Part shown: positions 57,035 to 64,000 of the stretch, in pieces
How positions within the stretch are numbered: position 1 is the stretch's first letter
Layout: each line of letters starts with the position of its first letter
Assembly: GCF_900113735.1 (NCBI RefSeq)
Contig: NZ_FOQM01000005.1
Coordinates: forward strand, 62,001 to 126,000
Reading direction: 5' to 3'
Source: Bradyrhizobium sp. Gha
GTDB taxonomy: Bacteria > Pseudomonadota > Alphaproteobacteria > Rhizobiales > Xanthobacteraceae
DNA: 64,000 bases
Notes under the pieces: generated by a model
Seen by the model: only the letters and a program-made list of their open reading frames with translations
The model's database searches: none
Told to the model about the DNA's origin: nothing
Translations under genes and position numbers: made by a program

Positions 57035-57727
57035 TCAGCGATCGCCATTCGTCGGACTCAATCCGGAGTGCGGAGGCTTCTCCCGCGCGGCCGCCGCGCG
57101 ATCATGCTGCGAGATGGCAAGGGCCGCGAGCACCGTCCGATTGCTGATTTCAAGCTTTTGAAAGATGTTGTGAAGGTGCACTTTAATGGTGCCGTCGGCA
57201 ATGTTCAGCCGCCGCCCGATTTCCTTGTTCGACAATCCCTCGGAGACCAGACGCATGATCTGGCGCTCGCGTTCGGTCAGCGTTGTCAGCCCATTCTCCC
57301 AATTTGCGCCCTGCTCGTGCGACACGATCGATTCGGATGGGGTGGACGGCAGCACGTTGTGACCGTTGGCGATCAGCCGGAGCGACTGCACCAGCGCGTC
57401 GGGATCGGAGTCTCTGAGGATGATGCTGCAGGTCACCGGCGTCGCCGCGAGCACCAGTTCGCAATCCTCACTCGCAGCGAAAAACACCACATGCGTCGAA
57501 CGATTTTCTGAATTCACGGTCGAAAGAATTTTCGCGGCGGCAAGCTCAGGCATTGCGGGATCGACAATCGCGATATCGGGCGCCAGGTCCCGGATCGCCT
57601 CGATGCAACTCGCCGCGTCGCTACAAGATGCGACGATGATGAAATCGGATGCGGCACCGAGCACACTGCTCATTCCGCGCAAGACGACCGGGTGCCGGTC
57701 TGCAATGACTACACTAATACGTCGCAT
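57035..57727 (-). CDS. NarL/FixJ-type response regulator
   Basis: 230 residues. Receiver domain with phosphoacceptor Asp56 in DIAIVDPAMPELAA and a C-terminal LuxR-type helix-turn-helix (LTERERQIMRLVSEGLSNKE, then IGRRLNIADGTIKVHLHNIF). The conserved receiver Lys is an Arg here (Arg105 in SIILRDSDP), which may alter phosphorylation response. No sensor kinase gene is adjacent, so it is an orphan regulator. Start ATG at 57727 gives MRRISVVIADRHPVVLRGM. Confidence 0.9.
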   Translation of the reverse strand: MRRISVVIADRHPVVLRGMSSVLGAASDFIIVASCSDAASCIEAIRDLAPDIAIVDPAMPELAAAKILSTVNSENRSTHVVFFAASEDCELVLAATPVTCSIILRDSDPDALVQSLRLIANGHNVLPSTPSESIVSHEQGANWENGLTTLTERERQIMRLVSEGLSNKEIGRRLNIADGTIKVHLHNIFQKLEISNRTVLAALAISQHDRAAAAREKPPHSGLSPTNGDR

Positions 57728-58490
57728 TGGGCGCTCCTCAGCCTATCGCCTCCCAAAACATAAACTCCGCACACCCTTTTGCTATTTCACCTACTCTTAG
57801 GAGACTCACCCGAAATTTCCATTAATACAACAACTGTCGACGTCGCAGGGCAATACTTAGAGTTATCAGGCACCGCTGCTCTGCTCGCTTCCCGACTCTC
57901 GCTCCATCAATTTGCGATTCGAAAGCCCGTAAGAACCCGGCAATCAGCCCGTGGCGCGCCGGCCTCCATGTCTAGCCAGCCCGGACAACAGCGTTAACGT
58001 CACCGTGCAGGCCTTCGATATTCCTCTATCTCAGATCGATATGCGCCCTCGTCGACACACTCACAGGATGTGTTCGTGCAGACGTCGCATCGACGAACAA
58101 AGACATCGTCAGGTTTTTCACTCTTGAATGAACATCGCTATCTAATTCACCCAGAGGCTGCGCCAGAAGGTGTTTTTCTGCACCGTACTTGCACGGGTTA
58201 ACGCTGCCTACCGCCTATAACGAACGATATATAGGGTGATCTTAAATTCGCATCTAACATTCAAAAAAGTTTACTCAACTTTAATTACTCGATTTCCGCC
58301 GACGTCGTCGGACAAAACAAAAAGGGAGGATCGCGATCGAGGTAACTCGATATTTCTGAAGACCAGAACCGGAGGGAGAACGACCAAACGAACAACAAGG
58401 GCACATTCGTCCGTCGAGAAACCAAAGAAACTAGATTGAGTTTAACCGCCCATCGCTGTTGTGTCATTGCGTAGTAGGCTGGAGGGTAAA
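57728..58490. other. long AT-rich divergent region between two regulators
   Basis: 763 bases between two divergent regulator genes, clearly richer in A/T from about 58100 to 58440 than the surrounding genes. I see no RNA gene or domain-bearing ORF; short frames at 57779 and 58236 have no support. Such length suggests a complex control region or an undetected small RNA. Confidence 0.45.
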
Positions 58491-59384
58491 ATGAGGAGGC
58501 GGCATTCTTGCGAGACCGTTCTTATTGGAAAGAACGTTTTGATTAGAGAAGGCATTGCTAAAATCTTGCACGCGGCCAATTTTCACATCCCGGTCTCGGT
58601 GTCGAGCCCCGAGGAATTGCCGCACTCACTTCAAGCAGAGAAATTGATGTTCCTTATCGTCCATACGGGCGACGGCTTCAATCTCACGATAGCGCAAATC
58701 GGATTTGTGAAAGATCGCTATCCGGATGCGCGCATTGCGATCGTTTCGGACAATTATCGGCCAGTCGACCTCGCCTCGGCATTTCGCGCAGGGGCGAACG
58801 GCTACTTTGTCAACGTCAATTCATGCGACGCATTCATCAAGTCGGTCGAACTCGTGACAATGGGCGAGACCGTCTTTCCACCTGCATTCCTGTCATTCGC
58901 CCTTGATGCTAGTCGCGAACGCGAAACGGCGGAGCCCGGCGAATGCGAACACGCCATCCTCGCCGTTGCGGAGGACGCGATCTTGCCGCAGCTCTCTCCT
59001 CGCGAGAAGGCAATCCTGTCCTGCCTTATCGAAGGCGATTCCAACAAGTGCATTGCCAGAAAGATCAACATCGCCGAGGCCACCGTGAAGGTTCACGTCA
59101 AGGCGATCCTGCGCAAGATCCGGGTCCAGAATCGGACACAAGCGGCGATCTGGGGAATGAACCATGGGTCGCGGATACGAGCGATGGACGGTAGCATCCC
59201 CTCAGCCGTGGATACAGGCAGAGGGATCGCGACGAATCTCGAGGTGATCTCCGAAATGAAGCATCTCGAGGAGCCGGCTTCATTGGTTCCCAACGCTGGT
59301 CACGCCGCGGTACCGCCCATCGACGGCCTGCTTCGCAAGGCCGGAGTTCGAGGGCCTGGCGCAGCGGTACGGCTCTGCAAGTAG
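58491..59384 (+). CDS. LuxR-type regulator with degenerate receiver domain
   Basis: 297 residues. The N-terminal domain aligns with NarL-type receivers (TVLIGKNVLIREGIAKILHA) but the acidic pair is Gly-Lys and the phosphoacceptor Asp is missing (LMFLIVHTGDGFN). The C-terminal helix-turn-helix is intact: LSPREKAILSCLIEGDSNKC, then IARKINIAEATVKVHVKAIL. It probably works without phosphorylation. A GGAGGGTAAA site precedes the ATG. A tail of about 75 residues after the HTH is unusual. Lies upstream of the polysaccharide and secretion genes. Confidence 0.85.
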   Translation: MRRRHSCETVLIGKNVLIREGIAKILHAANFHIPVSVSSPEELPHSLQAEKLMFLIVHTGDGFNLTIAQIGFVKDRYPDARIAIVSDNYRPVDLASAFRAGANGYFVNVNSCDAFIKSVELVTMGETVFPPAFLSFALDASRERETAEPGECEHAILAVAEDAILPQLSPREKAILSCLIEGDSNKCIARKINIAEATVKVHVKAILRKIRVQNRTQAAIWGMNHGSRIRAMDGSIPSAVDTGRGIATNLEVISEMKHLEEPASLVPNAGHAAVPPIDGLLRKAGVRGPGAAVRLCK

Positions 59385-60184
59385 ATGCAGGGTCCTCGAA
59401 GCGCCCAGGGGTCTTGAACCTCTAACGTCGCGCGACCGGTCCATCGTGGAGTGGCGCCGCGACGTTTTCGTCGACATCTCGACACCGGGCGCTTCGCACG
59501 ATGTCCCTGCTACTCCAGCGCGGGTAGCAGGCGTGATCGCCGGACACTCTCCTCGGGCGGTGACCACGCCGAACGCGCAGGCCGCGGAGCCCGCTGTTGA
59601 TCGCTCCAGCGGCGTCTCCTGCTTGTTTGTATCTTGCCCAACGCGGAGAGACGGTGGCTGACGATCCTGCGCGGGCCTGTCTCAATCTCGACCGTCACCC
59701 CCGAGCCTGAGCCCATCCTCGAACTTGCATGTCATGTCGCGTTGACCCGCAGGCGGCGTGCCCGGACCACAACGCTCCTGGTTTTTAAGGCTCCTCGCCT
59801 CGCGTAAGCGGCCAATCGGGCCGAGCGCCGCGCTTCCTCTGTAGGAGTTCACTCCACAGCCGTCGTTCAATGGACGACCACCGAGTTACCTATTTATCGC
59901 CAATTCCCATTCAGCCGCCTGTAATATACTGATTTCGTCGACTTGAGCGACGGAGTGGTAGAGTGCCATGGGCGATGCGTTCTTCACCAATCTGCCGGCC
60001 TCTACAACGTTTCCCGCACATTTGGTCGACGGCGGCAGAGCGACCCCAGCAAGCGTCGGTAGGGGTCGTTTAGTTCTCTCGTGCGACTTCGTCTGCTGCC
60101 GACCGACGTCCCCCTTGGTAAATCGCGGCACATATTCAACACAGGCATCGTCGCGAAGCCTCAACTGACAGCGCTGGTACGAAA
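59385..60184. other. gene-poor stretch with hlyD relic
   Basis: 800 bases with no intact gene. It contains the hlyD fragment at 59612-59716 and otherwise no supported ORF or RNA. It may include the promoter of the Wzz-type gene. Confidence 0.5.
59612..59716 (-). pseudogene. fragment of an hlyD-like gene (3' end)
   Basis: Reads GVTVEIETGPRRIVSHRLSA then LGKIQTSRRR, against [20 protein letters not shown] and [12 protein letters not shown] at the end of the intact hlyD at 61402-62826. The nucleotide sequences are also clearly alike. It is the C-terminal scrap of a second adaptor gene. Confidence 0.7.
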
Positions 60185-61267
60185 ATGATGCAGACCAATA
60201 GAACGGACAATCGGGATAACATGCCTCGTCCGGCACCGTCCGTGTCGCTGGTAGAAGTGCTAACCTTCATACGACGACATCTCTGGACCATATCGCTGAC
60301 ATCCGCCGCAGCGCTTGGCATTGCTATACTTTATCTCGTCGCCGCGGTACCGACGTTTACTGCGAAGGCGGAACTCGTCGTAGATTCGAAAGCGATCGAC
60401 CCTACGTCGGTGTCAACGGTCGTGGAAAGTCAAATCAGGATCATAAAGTCTGACTACATCGCGAGCGCTGTGATCGGAAAGCTCGGCCTTGCTCAAGACC
60501 CGGAATTCGCCGACCAAGCCAGCCTCTTGCGCACTATGACCAGGTCGATATCCCGTTTGCTTGGCTGGAGTAACCCGGACACGAAAGCAAATGCCGCCCG
60601 CTATGTCGTGGAATCATTCCAACGTAAGCTTTCGGCCAAACGTCTCGGCCCTACGTATCTCGTCGAGATTACTTTCGACTCCAGAGATCCTAATCGAGCG
60701 GCGCAGATCCTAAACGCGGTCGCGGAAAAATATATTTCCCGGCAAATGGACAATGCCGGCTTGCAAGATGATTCATGGGTGAAGGATCGATTGAACGATT
60801 TGAGGGCCCAGGCATCGGCTGCCCAAAAGGCACTGGATGATTATAGCAGAAAAGAGAAAGATGCTGCGGAGTCCGCGGCTACCATGGACAAGCTGGCAGC
60901 CGCTGCCGAATCATCCAAAGCCGCCTATGACAATTTTAGCCACGTGCTGCGCAAGACGGAAGCCACGCAACAACAATCCTCGCCGGTGTTTGAGGCGAGT
61001 TTCATCACGGGGGCTTCGCCTCCCTTGAGCGCCAGCTCGCCGAAAGCCAGAATTGTGCTTGGAGCAGCGATCATTGTAGGCGCACTTCTTGGCATAGCGA
61101 TCGGAATACTGCGCGATCTTTCGCAAATTCTCGCCAGCGGGCGAGAACCTGGTCTAAGCGCGCACGATGACGGCATCGAGCGAGCTATTCCGGATGTGGT
61201 TCGAGCAGGTCTTCAGTCTGACGCATCGGCAAAGACACGGCCGGCCCGCCTCACGAGTTCGGGGTGA
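60185..61267 (+). CDS. Wzz-type polysaccharide chain-length protein
   Basis: About 360 residues. Two membrane helices (HLWTISLTSAAALGIAILYL near residue 32; IVLGAAIIVGALLGIAIGIL near 290) flank a periplasmic domain with coiled coil (LRAQASAAQKALDDYSRKEK). Typical Wzz block TAKAELVVDSKAIDP near the first helix. No tyrosine-kinase domain is fused, so it is a Wzz-only polysaccharide co-polymerase. It sets chain length or supports export of a surface polysaccharide. Start ATG at 60185 or 60188. Confidence 0.85.
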   Translation: MMQTNRTDNRDNMPRPAPSVSLVEVLTFIRRHLWTISLTSAAALGIAILYLVAAVPTFTAKAELVVDSKAIDPTSVSTVVESQIRIIKSDYIASAVIGKLGLAQDPEFADQASLLRTMTRSISRLLGWSNPDTKANAARYVVESFQRKLSAKRLGPTYLVEITFDSRDPNRAAQILNAVAEKYISRQMDNAGLQDDSWVKDRLNDLRAQASAAQKALDDYSRKEKDAAESAATMDKLAAAAESSKAAYDNFSHVLRKTEATQQQSSPVFEASFITGASPPLSASSPKARIVLGAAIIVGALLGIAIGILRDLSQILASGREPGLSAHDDGIERAIPDVVRAGLQSDASAKTRPARLTSSG

Positions 61268-61276
61268 AGGATCATT

Positions 61277-61390
61277 GGCCGATCTCGGCCTCGATCACAT
61301 GATCCATTTCGATCCCGAGGCGCGCCAGCTGGCCGGGGAGACGTCGTTCAAGCGATCCGACATCGCCAGATTGCGCGCAACGCTCCCCTG
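61277..61390 (+). pseudogene. fragment of an FAD-binding oxidase
   Basis: Reads LADLGLDHMIHFDPEARQLA then GETSFKRSDIARL, which resembles the L-D-x-I-x-x-F-D-x-x-x-x-x-L-x-x-E-x-G block of PCMH-type FAD oxidases (for example decaprenylphosphoryl-ribose oxidase). It has no start and stops soon. It lies between the Wzz-type gene and hlyD. Confidence 0.4.
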
Positions 61391-61401
61391 CTCGGCTTCG
61401 T

Positions 61402-62826
61402 CTATCGCTCCCGCAGCGCCTCCTGCTTGTATCGCGCCAGGGGTGAGAGCAGGTAGCTGATAATCCTGCGCGCGCCGGTCTTGACCTCGACCGTTACCGC
61501 CATGCCCGGGCCGAGCTTGACGAGCTTGTCCTCCACCTGCATGTGCGTGCGGTCGAGGGAAATGCGCGCCGCATATTCCAATTCCTGGCCCTTCGGCTCG
61601 CTGCTGCCTTGCGCTGTGCCCGACGCGCGGTCGTTCGATGCGCCCGGCCTGTCCCGCGTGATGGCGTCGGTCGATACGCTGAGCACGTCCCCGTGCAGCA
61701 GCCCATAGCGCGTGAAATTGAACGTATCGACCTTGATTTCCGCCTTCTGTCCGGGATGGACGAAACCGATGTCGCGGTTCGAGAGCATGGCCTCGATCTC
61801 GAGCTGACTCTCGCTCGGAACCACGACGGCCAGCGCCTGCGCCGGCGTCACCACGCCTCCCACCGTGTGAACGGCGAGCTGCTGCACGACGCCGTCGACC
61901 GGCGCAGTCAAATGCTGAAGCTTCGTGCGCCGTTCCGCCTTGACTACTTCCTGCGCAGCGGTCGCCGCCTTCTGCTCGGCCTTCGCAAGTGCGTCATAGG
62001 TCGCACGCCGATACTCGGCGGCAGTCTTTTGCTTCGTTTCCTTCAGCAAGGCGATGGCGGCATCGGCTTCGCGGAGCCTGCTCTGCTGGAGCACCAGATC
62101 CTGCTGAAGACCGACAAGCTCCTGATACTCGGAGAGATAGACAACCTTCGAAGCCAAGGCCTTGTCGACGAGACCCTTGCGAATGTCGACCCGCTCCTGG
62201 AGCACCGGTATCGTCGCCTGTAGCTTCGCCACGCTCGCCAACGTGGTCGCCCGCTCCGCTTCCTTCTGACCTTGCTGGCGCTCGATCTCGGCGAGCTTCG
62301 CGTTCTGCTCGGCACGCTGGCTGATCAGAAACTGCCGATGCATCTCGATCTCCGCGGCGCTTGCGTCCTGCGGTGCCCGGAAGGCGGCAAGCGGATCGTC
62401 GGTGAGTGCAGCGCGCAGCCGCGCAACCTCGAGCTCGGCCGCAACGAGATCGCTTCTCTGGCGTTCCTGATCGGCTTCCGTCATCGTCGGGTCGAGCTCA
62501 ATCAGAACGTCGCCGGCCTTGACGCTCTGTCCATCGCGCACGTGGATCGCGCGAACAACGCCCGTCTCGAACGGCTGGATCAGCTTGGTGCGTCCGCCGG
62601 GCACGATCTTACCCGTCGCAGTGGCAACGATATCGACGCTGCCGAATGATGCCCACAGCAGTGCAACGCAAAAGATCGCGATGATGCTCGCCCCGATCGC
62701 GCGACCGATCGGCGACGGTGGCGATTCGGTGATCTCGAGGGCCGCGGGCAGAAACGCAATCTCATGCTCACGCCGTCGAACCTGGGCTCTGGGAAACGTA
62801 ACGATATTTCGGCTAGCGGAAGTCAT
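61402..62826 (-). CDS. HlyD-family type I secretion adaptor
   Basis: 474 residues, inner-membrane to periplasm adaptor linking the ABC ATPase to an outer membrane channel. One helix ([20 protein letters not shown]), then lipoyl-like halves ([40 protein letters not shown]) around a long coiled coil (residues about 130-300, e.g. [20 protein letters not shown]). C-terminal barrel [20 protein letters not shown]. Its start overlaps the ABC gene's stop by 14 bases. Confidence 0.93.
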   Translation of the reverse strand: MTSASRNIVTFPRAQVRRREHEIAFLPAALEITESPPSPIGRAIGASIIAIFCVALLWASFGSVDIVATATGKIVPGGRTKLIQPFETGVVRAIHVRDGQSVKAGDVLIELDPTMTEADQERQRSDLVAAELEVARLRAALTDDPLAAFRAPQDASAAEIEMHRQFLISQRAEQNAKLAEIERQQGQKEAERATTLASVAKLQATIPVLQERVDIRKGLVDKALASKVVYLSEYQELVGLQQDLVLQQSRLREADAAIALLKETKQKTAAEYRRATYDALAKAEQKAATAAQEVVKAERRTKLQHLTAPVDGVVQQLAVHTVGGVVTPAQALAVVVPSESQLEIEAMLSNRDIGFVHPGQKAEIKVDTFNFTRYGLLHGDVLSVSTDAITRDRPGASNDRASGTAQGSSEPKGQELEYAARISLDRTHMQVEDKLVKLGPGMAVTVEVKTGARRIISYLLSPLARYKQEALRER

Positions 62827-64000
62827 TGATACCGGCCTGCAGATAGTGGAGGTTGGCGTATCGCCCGTTCGAACGAATCAGCTCATCATGGCTGCCGTCT
62901 TCGACGATGCGGCCATGCTCGAGAGTGATGATCCGGTTCGCATTGCGGACGGTCGACAGCCGATGAGCGATGACGAATACAGTCCGGCCAGCGGCAATCC
63001 GTTTCATGTTCTGCTGGATAGCGCGCTCGCTCTCGTAATCGAGCGCGCTGGTCGCCTCATCGAGGATAAGGATGCGCGGGTTGGTAATGAGCGCGCGAGC
63101 GATCGCGACACGCTGTCGCTGTCCGCCCGATAAACTGCTGCCGCGTTCGCCCACGATGGTGTCATACCCCTCGGGCAGTTCCAGGATGAAGTCGTGAGCG
63201 CCGGCGAGTGACGCTGCCTCGATGACACGCTCCATGGGCATGCTCGGGTCGGCGAGCGCAATGTTCTCGCGAATCGAGCGATTGAACAGCACGTTCTCCT
63301 GCAAAACCACGCCGATCTGACGTCGAAGCCAGGTCAGGTCGACCATCGCGAGGTCGACGCCGTCAACCAGCACGCGTCCGCTCTCCGGCACGTAGAGACG
63401 CTGGATCAGCTTGCCGATGGTGCTCTTGCCCGAGCCCGAAGAGCCTACGATACCGACGACCTGGCCGGGCTCGATGCCGAAGGATACGTCATGGAGCACT
63501 TCGGGCCCGTCAGAGCGATAGCGGAAGGTTACATGCTCGAACGTGACCTTGCCGCGGATGGGCGGCAGCGCGGCGCGGGCCGAACTGAAGCTCGGCTCCG
63601 GAATGGTGTTGAGAATGTCGCCGAGACGATCGACCGACAGACGGGCCTGATGGAACTCCTGCCAGATCTGCGCGAGCCGAAGCACGGGCATGCTCACCCG
63701 CCCCGCCAGCATGTTGAACGCGACCAGCTCGCCGACCGTCAAGTCGCCGCCGATCACGAGCCTTGCGCCAAAGTAGAGCGTCGCGGCGGTGACGAGCTTG
63801 TTGATCATCTGAACCGCTTGACTCGCCGTATTGTTCAGGCTGAGCACGCGGAAGCTCGCACCGACGTAGCCGGCGAGTTGCTCCTCCCAGCGGCGTTGCA
63901 TTTGCGGTTCGACCGCCATCGCCTTCAGCGTCTCGACCCCTGTCACGCTCTCGACCAGGAAGGCCTGGTTCTCCGAGCCACGATTGAACTTCTCATCGAG
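62813..64000 (-). CDS. type I secretion ABC transporter ATPase (partial)
   Basis: 395 or more residues; the frame stays open to the window edge, so the N-terminus is missing. The visible part has the end of the membrane domain ([20 protein letters not shown]) and the nucleotide-binding domain: Walker [21 protein letters not shown], signature [15 protein letters not shown], Walker [18 protein letters not shown] and the switch His in [14 protein letters not shown]. HlyB/RtxB-type. Exports an unfolded protein with HlyD; the substrate is not in the window. Confidence 0.95.
   Translation of the reverse strand, partial: LDEKFNRGSENQAFLVESVTGVETLKAMAVEPQMQRRWEEQLAGYVGASFRVLSLNNTASQAVQMINKLVTAATLYFGARLVIGGDLTVGELVAFNMLAGRVSMPVLRLAQIWQEFHQARLSVDRLGDILNTIPEPSFSSARAALPPIRGKVTFEHVTFRYRSDGPEVLHDVSFGIEPGQVVGIVGSSGSGKSTIGKLIQRLYVPESGRVLVDGVDLAMVDLTWLRRQIGVVLQENVLFNRSIRENIALADPSMPMERVIEAASLAGAHDFILELPEGYDTIVGERGSSLSGGQRQRVAIARALITNPRILILDEATSALDYESERAIQQNMKRIAAGRTVFVIAHRLSTVRNANRIITLEHGRIVEDGSHDELIRSNGRYANLHYLQAGINDFR

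Noticed and set aside
57779..58439. Two short plus-strand frames in the AT-rich gap
   Set aside because: No ribosome-binding sites, no domains, and composition like non-coding DNA.

Overview
The window looks like chromosome of a Bradyrhizobium-type alphaproteobacterium (order Hyphomicrobiales). The support is high GC in most genes, the GAAC-N7-GAAC type of LexA box in front of recA, a eukaryote-like NADP isocitrate dehydrogenase, Bradyrhizobium-style palindromic intergenic repeats, and an aminoacyl-carrier-protein ligase whose residue positions fit the enzyme described from Bradyrhizobium japonicum (Bll0957). No rRNA, tRNA, CRISPR array or phage was seen.

Layout. 1-20.8 kb is housekeeping: purC, a DUF1476 protein, a long-type purB, cynS, a TPR protein, a TrmJ methyltransferase fused to a nuclease-like domain, a membrane-anchored alpha/beta hydrolase, icd, alaS, the glycine cleavage operon gcvT-gcvH-gcvP behind a tandem glycine riboswitch, a DUF1835-like gene with a decayed copy, and recA. 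20.8-23.5 kb is a gene-poor accessory stretch with fragments of a small gene family, a transposase scrap, a recurring TGTCCTAA word and several orphan intrinsic terminators that suggest small RNAs or microproteins. 23.5-33.8 kb holds small secreted proteins, a thioesterase, PilZ, a split YeeE/YedE transporter, acyltransferases, a FrnE-like oxidoreductase beside an XRE/MmyB regulator, an outer membrane barrel, and relics of a PQQ dehydrogenase and of IS66.

33.9-47.4 kb is a Tad/Cpa type IVc pilus locus, nearly all read leftward: two Flp pilins, cpaA, cpaB, cpaE, cpaF, tadB, tadC, an ICMT-like membrane methyltransferase, three TadE/TadG pseudopilin-like genes, then the secretin cpaC, a small lipoprotein and a TadD-like TPR lipoprotein. 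Stop/start overlaps show that much of it is translationally coupled.

47.6-56.3 kb is the most interesting region. Leftward genes encode an acyl-CoA dehydrogenase-like flavoprotein, an amino acid:carrier-protein ligase, an O-acetylhomoserine sulfhydrylase-like PLP enzyme, a homoserine O-acyltransferase and a class IV aminotransferase. Rightward genes encode a small carrier protein, an acyl-CoA synthetase-like AMP ligase, a second carrier protein and the remains of another AMP ligase. Both sets diverge from a 229-base control region with inverted repeats. Together they read as a compact pathway that charges an amino acid onto a carrier protein and modifies it; the product is unknown.

57.0-64.0 kb is a signalling and envelope region: two NarL-type regulators (one with a degenerate receiver), a Wzz-type chain-length protein, and a type I secretion pair (HlyD adaptor and ABC ATPase, the latter cut by the window end). 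Fragments of a second hlyD and of an FAD oxidase show past duplication and deletion here.
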